Below are positions 25,978-36,118 of a stretch of 64,000 bases of DNA, one piece after another (position 1 is the first letter of the stretch; every line of letters starts with the position of its first letter). Below the pieces are notes generated by a model that searched no databases, had not been told where the DNA came from, and was given only the letters and a program-made list of their open reading frames with translations. The translations under genes and the position numbers were made by a program. The DNA comes from Pedobacter nutrimenti (GTDB taxonomy: Bacteria > Bacteroidota > Bacteroidia > Sphingobacteriales > Sphingobacteriaceae), in NCBI RefSeq assembly GCF_003208655.1, contig NZ_QKLU01000004.1:620001-684000 (forward strand). Direction: 5' to 3'.

Positions 25978-28710
25978 ATGAAGAAAATTTTACTCCAGCT
26001 CATGTTGGTGTTTTTTGCTACCTCTGTATTTGCACAGCAAACCTATCCTGTCAATGGCTCTTATGACATTCGCCAGGGGACTTATGCATTGATCAATGCC
26101 ACAATTGTAGTGAATGCCAACCAAACAATTTCAAATGGAACCCTTTTGATTAAAGGGCAAACCATACAATCTGCAGGAACCGGTATCTCCGTTCCTAAAG
26201 GCTATGTTGTCATAGACCTAAAAGGCAAATTCATTTACCCTTCTTTCGTTGACGCCTTTACCTCTTATGGTATAACCGAACCTGTACGCAACCCCGGAAG
26301 CGGTCAGCGTCAGTCGATTTTTGTTTCTACAAAAAAAGGTGCTTACGGCTGGAATGAGGCCATCAGACCAGAAACCCAGGTTAACGCTTTGTTTAATGCA
26401 GACCCTAAAAAAGCCGATGAACTGCGCAAGGCCGGTTTTGGAAGTGTCAATGTCATCAGCAGGGATGGTATTGCACGCGGCACCTCTGCTGCTGTCACAT
26501 TGAGTGATGAACGGGAAAACAATACCATGCTCAATCCGCAGTCTGCGGCCAATTATTCTTTTAACAAAGGCAGTTCTCAGAATGATTACCCGACCTCTTT
26601 GATGGGTTCTATTGCATTGCTGCGCCAGACTTATTACGATGCCCAGTGGTACGGAAAACAAAAACAGGAATACAACATTTCCCTGGAAGAATTCAATAAA
26701 CAACAAACCATTCCGCAAATATTCGAGGCAGATGGATGGCAGAATATTTTAAGGGCCGATAAAATTGGCAAAGAATTCGGCAAACAGTACGTGATCAAAT
26801 CCAATGGGGATGAATACCAAAGGATCAATGAAGTAAAATCAACCGGGGCAAGCCTGATCATCCCGGTAAACTTTGTAAAGGCTTATGATGTAGAAGACAC
26901 CGTAGAAGCCAGGAGCATTAGCCTTGCCCAAATGAAAGGCTGGGAAATGGCGCCCGCAAATCCTTCCATATTGGAAAAAGCTGGAATTAAGTTTGCCCTG
27001 ACCACTTTTGGATCCGAAAACCTGAAAGATTTCTGGACCAATCTCCGGACTGCCATAGACTACGGCCTCACAGAAAAACAAGCCCTATTGTCCATGACGG
27101 AAATTCCGGCAACAATGATCGGAATTGCAGATAAAGTAGGTAGCCTGGAAAAAGGCAAACTCGCCAATTTTATTATTACTTCTGATAGTCTTTTCAAAAA
27201 AAACAGCAACATTGAAGAAAACTGGGTACAAGGCAAGCGCTTTATTACCTTTAAAAAAGAGGCACAGGGAAAAGACACTGTAGCTACTGCACTGGCTAAA
27301 AAAGCGGAACCCAGAAAAGCCCAGACTTTAGGACCTGTTATTTATCCTTTTACCTCTTTTGGCACCGCAAGTCCTTTAAAACAGGAAAGTGTTTTGTTAA
27401 AAAATGCGACTGTCTGGACCAACGAGAAAGAAGGCATTCTGCAAAATGCTGATGTATTGCTGGAAAACGGAAAAATTAAAGCCATTGGCAAAAACCTAAG
27501 TGCTGGAAATGCAAAGGTTATCGATGCGACTGGTAAACACATTACTGCGGGAATTATTGACGAGCATTCTCATATTGCTATAGCAGGGGGCGTTAATGAA
27601 GGTGCACAATCCTCTTCTGCTGAAGTACGCATCACCGATGTGGTCAATTCAGAAGATGTCAATATTTACCGTCAGCTTGCTGGTGGGGTCACCACATCAC
27701 ATCTGCTGCATGGTTCTGCCAACCCGGTTGGCGGACAATCCCAACTCATCAAACTACGCTGGGGAAAATCTCCGGAAGAACTGAAATTTGGTGGAAATGA
27801 CGGCTTTATTAAGTTTGCATTGGGCGAGAATGTCAAACAAAGTAATTTTGGCACCGGTGCCCGTTTCCCAGTAACAAGGATGGGGGTCGAACAATCTTTT
27901 GTAGACGAATTTACAAGGGCAAAAGAATATAAGGCTGCTTTATTAAAAAAGGACAATAATGTACGCAGAGACCTGGAGTTGGACGCGATTGTTGAGATCC
28001 TGGACAATAAACGCTTTATTACCTGCCACTCTTATGTACAATCAGAGATCAATATGCTCATTAAGGTAGCAGATAGTCTTGGATTTAAAATCAACACTTT
28101 TACCCATATTCTGGAAGGTTATAAAGTGGCCGATAAAATGAAAGCACACGGCATTAACGGTTCCACTTTCTCCGACTGGTGGGCTTACAAAATGGAAGTT
28201 GCCGAGGCCATTCCCTACAACGGAAAAATTATGCACAATGTTGGTATAACGACCGCCTTTAATTCAGATGATGCCGAAATGGCCAGAAGGTTAAATCAGG
28301 AAGCGGGAAAAGCAACTTTGTATGGTGAGGTACCAGAAGAGGATGCCTTAAAATTTGTGACTTTAAACCCGGCCAAAATGCTGCATATAGACAACCGCGT
28401 AGGGAGTCTTAAAGCTGGAAAAGATGCCGATGTGGTCATCTGGTCCGACAACCCTTTATCCATTTATGCCAAAGCAGAGAAAACCTTTGTGGATGGCATT
28501 GCTTATTGGGACATAGACCGTGATGCTCAAATCAGAAAAGATCAGAAATCTGAGCGCAACCGTCTGATCCAGAAAATGCAGGACAATAAGAAAAAAGGTG
28601 CGAAAACCCAGCGCCCGCAAGCGGATGCCCCAAGGATCTATAACTGCGAAACACTGGAAGATTATTCTCTTGAACTTAATGAACTGGAAAGGACACACAC
28701 TCATGAATAA
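25978..28710 (+). CDS. Two-domain amidohydrolase-family exported protein
   Basis: A 910-residue protein with a signal peptide ending at VFAQ. It contains two amidohydrolase-like domains. The first (about 30-430) keeps the beta-sandwich and the end motif KVGSLEKGKLANFIITSDS, but has FVDAFTSYG where the metal-binding HxH should be. The second (about 450-870) has IIDEHSHIA with His530 and His532, GGVTTSHLLHGSA, a TCHSYVQSE histidine and FNSDDAE, so it is probably the active imidazolonepropionase-like hydrolase. The next gene overlaps its stop by 8 nt and encodes a third relative. Confidence 0.92.
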   Translation: MKKILLQLMLVFFATSVFAQQTYPVNGSYDIRQGTYALINATIVVNANQTISNGTLLIKGQTIQSAGTGISVPKGYVVIDLKGKFIYPSFVDAFTSYGITEPVRNPGSGQRQSIFVSTKKGAYGWNEAIRPETQVNALFNADPKKADELRKAGFGSVNVISRDGIARGTSAAVTLSDERENNTMLNPQSAANYSFNKGSSQNDYPTSLMGSIALLRQTYYDAQWYGKQKQEYNISLEEFNKQQTIPQIFEADGWQNILRADKIGKEFGKQYVIKSNGDEYQRINEVKSTGASLIIPVNFVKAYDVEDTVEARSISLAQMKGWEMAPANPSILEKAGIKFALTTFGSENLKDFWTNLRTAIDYGLTEKQALLSMTEIPATMIGIADKVGSLEKGKLANFIITSDSLFKKNSNIEENWVQGKRFITFKKEAQGKDTVATALAKKAEPRKAQTLGPVIYPFTSFGTASPLKQESVLLKNATVWTNEKEGILQNADVLLENGKIKAIGKNLSAGNAKVIDATGKHITAGIIDEHSHIAIAGGVNEGAQSSSAEVRITDVVNSEDVNIYRQLAGGVTTSHLLHGSANPVGGQSQLIKLRWGKSPEELKFGGNDGFIKFALGENVKQSNFGTGARFPVTRMGVEQSFVDEFTRAKEYKAALLKKDNNVRRDLELDAIVEILDNKRFITCHSYVQSEINMLIKVADSLGFKINTFTHILEGYKVADKMKAHGINGSTFSDWWAYKMEVAEAIPYNGKIMHNVGITTAFNSDDAEMARRLNQEAGKATLYGEVPEEDALKFVTLNPAKMLHIDNRVGSLKAGKDADVVIWSDNPLSIYAKAEKTFVDGIAYWDIDRDAQIRKDQKSERNRLIQKMQDNKKKGAKTQRPQADAPRIYNCETLEDYSLELNELERTHTHE

Positions 28711-30013
28711 ATATATTTTCACCCTGCTGATCTCTGCACTGGGATTAAGGGTTTTTGCACAGGCGAACATTTCTCCTGCAGGTCCTCAGGACAAAAAAAC
28801 CGTTATTATGGGTGCAAAGTTGCACATCGGTAACGGACAAGTGATTGAAAATGGTTATCTGATTTTCGACAAGGGTAAAATTACGGGTGTTGGAGATGCA
28901 ACCACAGTCCGCTTTGACTTTAGCGGCTCTACCGTTATTAACGCCAATGGAAAACAGGTTTATCCTGGCTTTATTGCCCCGGTCACCAATCTGGGACTTG
29001 CAGAATATGAATCGGTAAAAGCGACGTTGGACTTTGCCGAAATAGGCACATTTAATCCGCACATCAGATCATTGGTTGCTTACAACACCGATTCTAAAGT
29101 GCCCGCTACCCTAAGGAGTAATGGCGTCTTAATGGCCCAGATCACCCCGCAAGGTGGTACAATTTCCGGAAGTTCTTCGGTTGTACAACTCGATGCCTGG
29201 AACTGGGAAGACGCGGCTTTGAGAAAAGACGATGCACAGCATTTAAACTGGCCGGTTACGCCTAAACCAAGACCGGGTTTTGGATCAAGGGCAGCTGTTT
29301 CAGAAGAACTGCTTAAAGAACGTACTCAGAAAATCCTTTTTGAACTTGACCAGCTTTTTGCAGAAGCAAAGGCTTATGCAGAGACAGAGAAACCTGCCGT
29401 GATCAATACCCGTCTTGCGGCCATGAAACATTTGTTTGACGGACAGCAAAAACTATTCATCAGTGCAGATGCACAAAAGGACATTACTGCAGCCATCAAT
29501 TTTGCAAAAAAATACGGCATTACACCCGTACTGGTTGGCGGGGAAGAAGCCTACCTGATGATCCCTTTTTTAAAGGAAAACAATATTTCTGTCGTTGTTA
29601 AACAACCACATGCCCTGCCCAATTCGGTCGATGATGACGTAAACCTGCCTTATAAAAATGCAGGAATACTTGCCAATGCCGGGATTAATGTTGTGGTAAG
29701 TATTGACGGTTACTGGCAACAAAGAAACCTTCCATTTATGGCAGGTACTGTGGCAGCCTGGGGCTTGGATAAAGAAAAAGCTTTACAAACCATTACGCTG
29801 AATACGGCAAAAGTATTGGGAATCGACAAAAGCACAGGAAGCCTGGAAAATGGTAAAGATGCTACCTTTTTTATATCTGCCGGAGATGCACTGGACATGA
29901 AGGGCAATCGTGTGGAGCAAGCCTTTATTCAGGGCAGGTCCATCAATCTGGACAATTTACACAAACAACTGGATAAAAAATTCAGTGCCAAATACGCTTC
30001 AGAAAAGAAGTAA
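28703..30013 (+). CDS. Amidohydrolase-like exported protein lacking the HxH metal site
   Basis: A 436-residue protein starting inside the end of the preceding gene (8-nt overlap), with signal peptide MNKYIFTLLISALGLRVFAQ. It has the amidohydrolase beta-sandwich (IMGAKLHIGNGQVIENGYLI) and the C-terminal STGSLENGKDATFFISAGDA motif. The site after strand 1 reads YPGFIAPVTNLGLAE with no HxH pair. It is likely a catalytically silent partner of the upstream protein, perhaps forming a heteromeric complex. Coupled translation supports joint function (inference). Confidence 0.9.
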   Translation: MNKYIFTLLISALGLRVFAQANISPAGPQDKKTVIMGAKLHIGNGQVIENGYLIFDKGKITGVGDATTVRFDFSGSTVINANGKQVYPGFIAPVTNLGLAEYESVKATLDFAEIGTFNPHIRSLVAYNTDSKVPATLRSNGVLMAQITPQGGTISGSSSVVQLDAWNWEDAALRKDDAQHLNWPVTPKPRPGFGSRAAVSEELLKERTQKILFELDQLFAEAKAYAETEKPAVINTRLAAMKHLFDGQQKLFISADAQKDITAAINFAKKYGITPVLVGGEEAYLMIPFLKENNISVVVKQPHALPNSVDDDVNLPYKNAGILANAGINVVVSIDGYWQQRNLPFMAGTVAAWGLDKEKALQTITLNTAKVLGIDKSTGSLENGKDATFFISAGDALDMKGNRVEQAFIQGRSINLDNLHKQLDKKFSAKYASEKK

Positions 30014-30024
30014 CAAAACGCTTT

Positions 30025-30078
30025 AAACTCCCCTGTTAAATAAGACAATTGTTGTATTTAACGGGGGAGTTTTTTTTA
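30025..30078 (+). terminator. Intrinsic terminator of the amidohydrolase operon
   Basis: An 18-bp stem (30025-30042 with 30055-30072, core AACTCCCC/GGGGAGTT, one wobble) followed by a run of eight or more T. Confidence 0.95.
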
Positions 30079-30123
30079 TGCACAGTCTGTAATTCCCTGA
30101 AAAAACGAACACCTGCTTTTGCT

Positions 30124-30915
30124 TTAAGGGATAACGATACTTTTACGCTCTACAGTATGTGCGCTGAAAAAGCCAAGGGCACCGCCGCTGATGTTACTTA
30201 AGGGATTGGCAGATGCTGCTCCCCCACCCGAACCATCGGCATTCAAAAGGCCATATAAATAGGTATACACGGCCGCATCAATACAATGCATCTCAGCCGT
30301 TAAACGATCTCCCTTTATGATATCTTCACTATGGTCCTGATTATAGGGGGCAAATACCAGATAAGAACTGATTTCCTGGCCGGAACTGAATTCATCATTG
30401 AACACCTTATACTGACGCTGAAGTTTGTCGTTAATGAACTGCTGAAACCAGTAATAGTTTTTTATCCCATCTATATCCCGGAACCTGATTTGAGGGGTAA
30501 CTCTGGAAGGTTTGTAATCAGAAGCCTGCAAGGTAAAATCAAGAAAAGGGACAGGCTGGGGCATGGTACTTGACGCGCTAAAATTTTCCCCAGAAACAAC
30601 CACCAGCAGTTTATAGGTATCTCCTGGAACGCCTTTTAACTGGCTTTGCTCATAAACTCCTTTACTGCCTTCTGTAAGGTTATAGGTAATTCCATTATGT
30701 TCAATTTGCACCAAAGCACCACTCACCGGATTCAGCTGGTTATTGTCTTTAAAGATTTTTGTCTGACTGATGATTACCTTACAAGATCCGCTTTCATTAG
30801 AAAGCCCCCCTTCAATAACATATTTAAAAACAGGCTCTGAGGGATTAAAAGTAATGTTCTTTTCACAAGAGGCGAACAATGTTAAAACCAGCAGGAAGCA
30901 GAAGATCCGTTTCAT
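30124..30915 (-). CDS. DUF4249 domain lipoprotein
   Basis: A 263-residue lipoprotein with lipobox LFASC (Cys17). The DUF4249 pattern is present: FKYVIEGGLSNESGSCKVII near the N-terminus, then VSGALVQIEHNG, YKLLVVVSGENFSASSTMPQ and a C-terminal YLYGLLNAD segment. DUF4249 proteins are typically encoded beside TonB receptors in Bacteroidota and may take the place of a SusD. Here the gene starts 3 nt after the receptor's stop, and both probably work at the outer membrane. Confidence 0.92.
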   Translation of the reverse strand: MKRIFCFLLVLTLFASCEKNITFNPSEPVFKYVIEGGLSNESGSCKVIISQTKIFKDNNQLNPVSGALVQIEHNGITYNLTEGSKGVYEQSQLKGVPGDTYKLLVVVSGENFSASSTMPQPVPFLDFTLQASDYKPSRVTPQIRFRDIDGIKNYYWFQQFINDKLQRQYKVFNDEFSSGQEISSYLVFAPYNQDHSEDIIKGDRLTAEMHCIDAAVYTYLYGLLNADGSGGGAASANPLSNISGGALGFFSAHTVERKSIVIP

Positions 30916-30918
30916 AGG

Positions 30919-33567
30919 CTAAAATTTAAAATTATAAGAGACAGAGGGCACAAACCTGAATAAAGACAAGCTCCTTGCCTCGGTCACATCAGCATCGCTT
31001 GGCCTGTCCCGAAAAATCACCCGGTAAGGATTTCTTTGCCCGTATACATTGTAAATACTAAAATTGAGTTCGGATGAAAATTTTTCCGTTTTCCGAAGCA
31101 CCCGGGTCGCTCCAATATCCAGACGGTGTGAATCCGGCAAACGGTCCCTGTTTCTTCCGGCAAAATAGTAATAGTTGTAGCCAAGGATTTTATATTTTGT
31201 ATTTGGAAAAGTCACCGCATTACCGGTCGAAAAAACAAAACATGCCGAAAGGCTCCACTTAGGATTAAGCTGATAAATACCAACCAGGTTCAGCTGATGT
31301 GTTTTGTCCTGACTGGCATTGTACCATAAATTTTCATTAATTCCATCTATTTTTCTTTCTGTTTTGGACAAAGTATAACTGATCCAGCCCGTCAGTCTTC
31401 CGGTTTTTTTTTTAAACAGCAATTCAACACCAAAAGCCCTCCCAATTCCAAAAAGCAATTGACTTTCTATAGGACGGCTTGTAAAAACATCTGCACCATT
31501 TTTATAGTCAATCTGGTTCCATAGTTTTTTGTAATAAAGTTCTGCGGTAAGCTCATACGTGTTTTGGGCCATATCCCTGTAATAACCTACAGAATACTGG
31601 TCACTTTTTTCGGGTTTAATGATGTTTGTACTGGCCAGCCACCTGTCCTTGGGGTCCGATCCACTGGAATTTGAGATCAGATGCAGGTTTTGAGAATTAC
31701 GGGTGTAGGAGATTTTAAGTGCCCCTGTAGCACCCAGGTAAAAAGCAGCAGAAATACGTGGCTCCGCATTAAAATAAGTTTTAACCCATTGTCCGGCTGC
31801 ATAGCTGTCTGTATCTGTCACCTCGCCATCCTGGTCCAAATGATAATAATCTCCCGGACCAAGCAGGCTGAATGCGGAAATTCTAAGTCCATAAGTCAGC
31901 CCAAACACTGGGGCCGCCCTCCAGGTATTACTCACATACAGTGCATTGTCCAGGGAAAACCTTTCCTGAAATTTCTGGGGGATCAAGCCTAAATTCCCCG
32001 AAACCTGCAGTTCACCAGGTTTGATGTTATGGTAAGTTGTATTTATACCAAAACTAATGGTATTGTATTCATTGGCATACCATTGCAGGTCTTCTTTAAA
32101 GCTCCAGTCCCTGATCCTGGAATAAATGGTATAAGAAGATAAATGATCACCTGATTTAACCTTGTAGCTGTAATTGCTATAGATCAGAGAAGTATTTGAA
32201 AACAATTTAGGGCCAAAAATATGGTTCCACCTAACTGTGGAAGCGACATTGCCCCAATCCAGTGCAGATATGTCCTTGGCTTTAAATACATCGCGGCCAA
32301 AGTACCCTGAAATGAATAACCTGTCCCCCTCACCAAGCAAATAATTGGCTTTCAGGTTGACGTCATAAAAATAAAGTGTTGAATTTTTAATCTGGGTATC
32401 GCCAGCCAGTTTCAGGAGCTGATCTGCATAAGTTCTTCTTGCAGAAATCAGAAAAGATGATTTTTCTTTTTGTATAGGCCCTTCAATGCTGACCCTCGCT
32501 GCGGTTAATCCTATTCCTCCTCCCACCTTTAATTTTTGATTGTTGCCGTCGTTCATTCGTACGTCAAGTACCGATGACAAACTTCCACCATACCTGGCCG
32601 GCATTCCGCTTTTGTAGAGGGTCACGTCTTTCAGGGCATCTGAATTAAAGGCAGAAAAAAAACCCAGCAGGTGGGTCGCATTATAAATTGGGGCTTCATC
32701 CAGTAAAATAAGGTTTTGATCCGCTGCCCCGCCCCGGACAAAAAAACCACTTCCTCCTTCAGTTGGGGATTTAATTCCCGGCAGCATTTGCAAGTTCTTG
32801 ACCACGTCCCTTTCCCCCATCAAAACCGGGATACCGTTGATGTCTTTTATATTCAACCGTTCTGTTCCCATCTGGGGGTCATCCATCTTTCGTGCCGGCC
32901 CACGGCTAACCCGAACGGTGTCCAATAAGGCCGGCTCTTCCTCCAGGGACAAATCCAGCCTTTCATTTTTGCTAAGGTCTATGCTTGTCTTAAAAGGTTT
33001 CAACCCAATTCTTTTAATATTCAAAATATAACTGCCTGCCGGCAGCATTAAAGAGAAAAAACCATATTCATTAGTAGCTACTCCCTGATTTGTACCCGAA
33101 ACGCTTAAAGTGACGCCGGTTAAAGCCTCACCAGTTTCCTTGACTTTAACCATTCCACTGACCACATATCTTGCATTTCCTTTTCCCAGATTAGCCGCCA
33201 GGCCGGCTTCCTCTTCCTTTGCTTTTCCGCTCCCCAGTCTGATAAAGACTTCCTTCTGCAGTAAACTAAATTGAATGGCTTTGCCTTTAAAGGCTTCAGA
33301 AAGCGCCTCATCAAGCGGCTTATTTTTCACATCCAGATCTATTTTTATGGTACTGTAGGCAACCGCCCCATTATAAGTAAAACCGATGCCACTAACTGCC
33401 GTGATTTTATCAAGTGCTTTCTTTAAAGGTTCCTGTTGCAAATGAATGGTTATTTTTTTTTTCAATAAGGGGCTCTCCTGCGCATGGGCCCGAATTTGAA
33501 GGACCATCAGCAAGGTCAATATGAATATTATAAAGGTTAGTACCCGTATCAGTTTCTTTGTGCTCAT
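30919..33567 (-). CDS. TonB-dependent receptor with STN and carboxypeptidase-like domains
   Basis: An 882-residue outer-membrane receptor. The signal peptide ends near AHAQ. An STN domain (about 35-110: KKITIHLQQEPLKKALDKIT) is followed by a carboxypeptidase-regulatory-like domain (about 132-215) and a plug (GTERLNIKDINGIPVLMGER, GSGFFVRGGAADQNLILLDE, MPARYGGSLSSVLDVRMNDG). The barrel ends in SVSYNFKF. The STN domain and the adjacent FecR and sigma genes show a FecIRA-like signalling system. The ligand is unknown. Confidence 0.95.
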   Translation of the reverse strand: MSTKKLIRVLTFIIFILTLLMVLQIRAHAQESPLLKKKITIHLQQEPLKKALDKITAVSGIGFTYNGAVAYSTIKIDLDVKNKPLDEALSEAFKGKAIQFSLLQKEVFIRLGSGKAKEEEAGLAANLGKGNARYVVSGMVKVKETGEALTGVTLSVSGTNQGVATNEYGFFSLMLPAGSYILNIKRIGLKPFKTSIDLSKNERLDLSLEEEPALLDTVRVSRGPARKMDDPQMGTERLNIKDINGIPVLMGERDVVKNLQMLPGIKSPTEGGSGFFVRGGAADQNLILLDEAPIYNATHLLGFFSAFNSDALKDVTLYKSGMPARYGGSLSSVLDVRMNDGNNQKLKVGGGIGLTAARVSIEGPIQKEKSSFLISARRTYADQLLKLAGDTQIKNSTLYFYDVNLKANYLLGEGDRLFISGYFGRDVFKAKDISALDWGNVASTVRWNHIFGPKLFSNTSLIYSNYSYKVKSGDHLSSYTIYSRIRDWSFKEDLQWYANEYNTISFGINTTYHNIKPGELQVSGNLGLIPQKFQERFSLDNALYVSNTWRAAPVFGLTYGLRISAFSLLGPGDYYHLDQDGEVTDTDSYAAGQWVKTYFNAEPRISAAFYLGATGALKISYTRNSQNLHLISNSSGSDPKDRWLASTNIIKPEKSDQYSVGYYRDMAQNTYELTAELYYKKLWNQIDYKNGADVFTSRPIESQLLFGIGRAFGVELLFKKKTGRLTGWISYTLSKTERKIDGINENLWYNASQDKTHQLNLVGIYQLNPKWSLSACFVFSTGNAVTFPNTKYKILGYNYYYFAGRNRDRLPDSHRLDIGATRVLRKTEKFSSELNFSIYNVYGQRNPYRVIFRDRPSDADVTEARSLSLFRFVPSVSYNFKF

Positions 33568-33576
33568 TCCCGGGGT

Positions 33577-34545
33577 TTAATCATTGCCAGATCTGAAAAC
33601 CACATATTGATTTCCATTTCTTTTCCATTTTGCTCCTCCAACAGTCACCAGTTTATCCAGACTTTGATTTATAGCAGCTGTCATGTCTAAATTTCCATAA
33701 AAAATTTCATTTTCCAGACCATGTCCAAGCTCAATCTTCACATCATACTGGGTTTCTATATCGTGTATCACTTCTGCCAGCGCAGTGCCTTTATACACAT
33801 AAAAGCCCAGGCGTCTTTGAAGAAAAACACCCGCCTGAGGGAAATCCACTTTATGGAGTTTTTCTGCCTGTTTATCAATCACGACTTGCTGGTTAGGCAG
33901 TATAATGGCTTGCTGATTATTTTTATCTGCCTGCAAAGACACCGAAACTTTACCACTAAGCAGGGTAATGCGTGTCTTATTTTTCGCACCATAGGCTTCG
34001 ATGTTAAAACTCGTACCAAGTACTGTGGTTTGGACCGGACCGGCAGAAACTATAAAGGGGTGTTCCGCATCATGGGCAACTTCAAAAAAGGCTTCTCCTT
34101 CGAGTTGCACTTTTCTGTTTCCTGCCCTGAAATGTTCCGGATAAGACAAATTGCTGTTTGCACTTAGCCAGACCCTTGTCCCATCTTCAAGCTGTACTTG
34201 TTTATGTTCAGCAGCAGCATTCTTTACTTCCATTTGCCGGACAGGGCTAATGAGGTTTAACCATCCTGTCCTAAAAAAATAAAGGCCGCCCGCCAGCAGC
34301 AAAACAGCCGCAACGGCCTTTATAAAAAGACGTAAAGTGATCTTTCTGGAAGGGGAAGGAATAAAAGAAGGGACCAGGCCCGAATCAGGAACTGCTTCAG
34401 TATTGTTCCATGTGGCTGACATAAGGGCCCGGCCTTCTTCTTCATTATCGTGTAAAAGCTCCAGAAACCGGTCGAGTTCCTCAGCAGTACATTCGTTGCT
34501 CAGGTACCGCCTGTATAAAAGTTCCAGTTGTTTTTTTTCTTCCAC
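33577..34545 (-). CDS. FecR-family sigma regulator
   Basis: A 322-residue protein. The N-terminal DUF4880-like part (LLYRRYLSNECTAEELDRFL) is followed by a single membrane segment (about 74-92), a periplasmic FecR domain (LEDGTRVWLSANSNLSYPEH, GEAFFEVAHDAEHPF, VLGTSFNIEAYG) and a C-terminal DUF4974 domain (AEVIHDIETQYDVKI). It should relay ligand occupancy from the TonB receptor downstream to the sigma factor encoded upstream. Confidence 0.95.
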   Translation of the reverse strand: MEEKKQLELLYRRYLSNECTAEELDRFLELLHDNEEEGRALMSATWNNTEAVPDSGLVPSFIPSPSRKITLRLFIKAVAAVLLLAGGLYFFRTGWLNLISPVRQMEVKNAAAEHKQVQLEDGTRVWLSANSNLSYPEHFRAGNRKVQLEGEAFFEVAHDAEHPFIVSAGPVQTTVLGTSFNIEAYGAKNKTRITLLSGKVSVSLQADKNNQQAIILPNQQVVIDKQAEKLHKVDFPQAGVFLQRRLGFYVYKGTALAEVIHDIETQYDVKIELGHGLENEIFYGNLDMTAAINQSLDKLVTVGGAKWKRNGNQYVVFRSGND

Positions 34546-34608
34546 AATGAGCTAACAGGTATTTTATCCTTGTTTACATAATATATACAACCCTTGCGGT
34601 CTTTAGGA

Positions 34609-35217
34609 CTAGTTGGATTGAAAATAATCGGCAGCGGCAATAATAAAGCAAACCATACTGCCATGTTTAGTCACATAACTTCTAATCAGCCTTCCAGCTT
34701 CAACCATGTGATTTTTCACCGTATTTTTAGACAGATCCAGACGCTCCGCAATTTCTTCATAACTCAGGTGTTCTTTCCGGCTCAAATTGTAAATCAGTTT
34801 TTTCTGAGGAGAAAGCTGGTCTATTGCATCCTGATATACTTTACTTAACTCCTTTTCAAAAATCATTTCTTCTGTACTATTATTTAGATTTTCCATAAAA
34901 GAAAACAACTGATCTCTAAGTTTCTTGTCGCGTGATACTTTCTTCAGGTAATTCAGGACATGATTTAACGTGATTTTCTTTATATATGCCCCAAAATTAA
35001 GTTCGGCATTTATTTGCCCGCGTTTTTGCCAGATTTTCACAAATACTTCCTGGACAACTTCCTCCGCGGTATCCTCAGATTTACAAAGCTTTAAAGAATA
35101 TACAAATATTTTACGGCGGTATTGATTATAAATTTCCGCAAATGCAGCCGGATTACCCTCTTTGAGTTTAATGAGCAGCTCAGAAGAATCCTTTGTGTTT
35201 GCCGGTTCCATTCCCAT
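34609..35217 (-). CDS. ECF sigma-70 factor (FecI-like)
   Basis: A 202-residue sigma factor with complete region 2 (SSELLIKLKEGNPAAFAEIY, DTAEEVVQEVFVKIWQKR) and region 4 (QLSPQKKLIYNLSRKEHLSY, IAERLDLSKNTVKNHMVEAG). The C-terminus has a short hydrophobic tail (MVCFIIAAADYF). It is expected to drive the FecR-TonB receptor-DUF4249 operon that follows at 63 nt. An ATG two codons downstream is also possible as start. Confidence 0.94.
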   Translation of the reverse strand: MGMEPANTKDSSELLIKLKEGNPAAFAEIYNQYRRKIFVYSLKLCKSEDTAEEVVQEVFVKIWQKRGQINAELNFGAYIKKITLNHVLNYLKKVSRDKKLRDQLFSFMENLNNSTEEMIFEKELSKVYQDAIDQLSPQKKLIYNLSRKEHLSYEEIAERLDLSKNTVKNHMVEAGRLIRSYVTKHGSMVCFIIAAADYFQSN

Positions 35218-35268
35218 GAAGCAATTAACGCTCCCTAAGTTAAAATAATATTTTTCACATTAAAAACA

Positions 35269-36111
35269 TTAACCATAATCCTTTCGGCCATTCTGTTTTT
35301 CCCCCTCTGTTTTAAATTTCCTTTTGCTGAACGGTGCTGCCATCAATAAGAAAAAACCTGTCGATTTACTGACCTTGAATACATCTATACCGTAATGGAT
35401 TGCTGCTTTTTTCTTTTCCCTGTAAGTATCAAACAACCTGTCCCATATGCTTAGCACGTCCCCAAAATTACAATCTGTATAAGGCAGCTCGTTATGGTGG
35501 TGGACATGGTGCAGGTTTGGGGTAATCAATAACCAGCCAATGACCTTTGCTGTTTTTTCCGGCAGGTGCAAATGGGTGTGGGCAGAAATATTTGAAACGG
35601 TTTGTATGGTCTGGCGCAAAACAAGCAAACCAAATGTAGCTCCTGAAAGAAAGACCCAAAGGCACAGAAAACAGACCCGGACAAATGTTTCTCCCGGATG
35701 CTCCCGGATGGTTGTGGAAACATCGACTTCATGATCGCTGTGATGGATCAGATGAAACCTCCAGAGCCAGTGCACCTTATGCATAATGACATGATATACA
35801 TATTCAAAAAAATCCAGCAGTAAAAATCCGAGCAGGTATTTGACAAATGTATTTCCCTTAAACAGAAACAGGATGCCCCAATGATGAACCGTTACCCATT
35901 GTGAAACACTTAAAACCAGCAAAGTCATGCCCAGCTGTACAGGAACAGCGGTCAGAATAAAAAGAAGGTTCAGCCCGCCATGCTGCCATTTCAGTTTAGC
36001 CTGGTGAACAGAAAGCAATACCTCGGCAAACCATAAACTTAACAGGATACCTGCAAACAGCACCAGCTGGACAAAGGCCGAATGATCTTTAAATATATGC
36101 GTTAATGACAT
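35269..36111 (-). CDS. Sterol desaturase/fatty-acid hydroxylase family membrane protein
   Basis: A 280-residue multi-pass membrane protein of the fatty-acid hydroxylase superfamily, which uses a di-iron centre held by histidine boxes. Visible boxes are HVIMHKVH, FHLIHHSDHE and NLHHVHHHNE. The start at 36111 (MSLTHIFKDH) is chosen because it follows the stop of the FecR-like gene by 7 nt; a longer version from 36249 would overlap that gene by 131 nt. Products of such enzymes include hydroxylated lipids; the substrate here is unknown. The tight spacing with the FecR-like gene suggests co-expression. Confidence 0.88.
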   Translation of the reverse strand: MSLTHIFKDHSAFVQLVLFAGILLSLWFAEVLLSVHQAKLKWQHGGLNLLFILTAVPVQLGMTLLVLSVSQWVTVHHWGILFLFKGNTFVKYLLGFLLLDFFEYVYHVIMHKVHWLWRFHLIHHSDHEVDVSTTIREHPGETFVRVCFLCLWVFLSGATFGLLVLRQTIQTVSNISAHTHLHLPEKTAKVIGWLLITPNLHHVHHHNELPYTDCNFGDVLSIWDRLFDTYREKKKAAIHYGIDVFKVSKSTGFFLLMAAPFSKRKFKTEGEKQNGRKDYG

Positions 36112-36118
36112 CAGAATT

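Noticed and set aside
26218..26718. A 166-codon antisense frame inside the amidohydrolase gene
   Set aside because: Overlaps a conserved gene completely and its translation looks like low-information shadow sequence.
35691..35710. Short tandem CTCCCGGATG repeat
   Set aside because: Two copies only, inside a conserved coding region (IREHPGE); likely chance.
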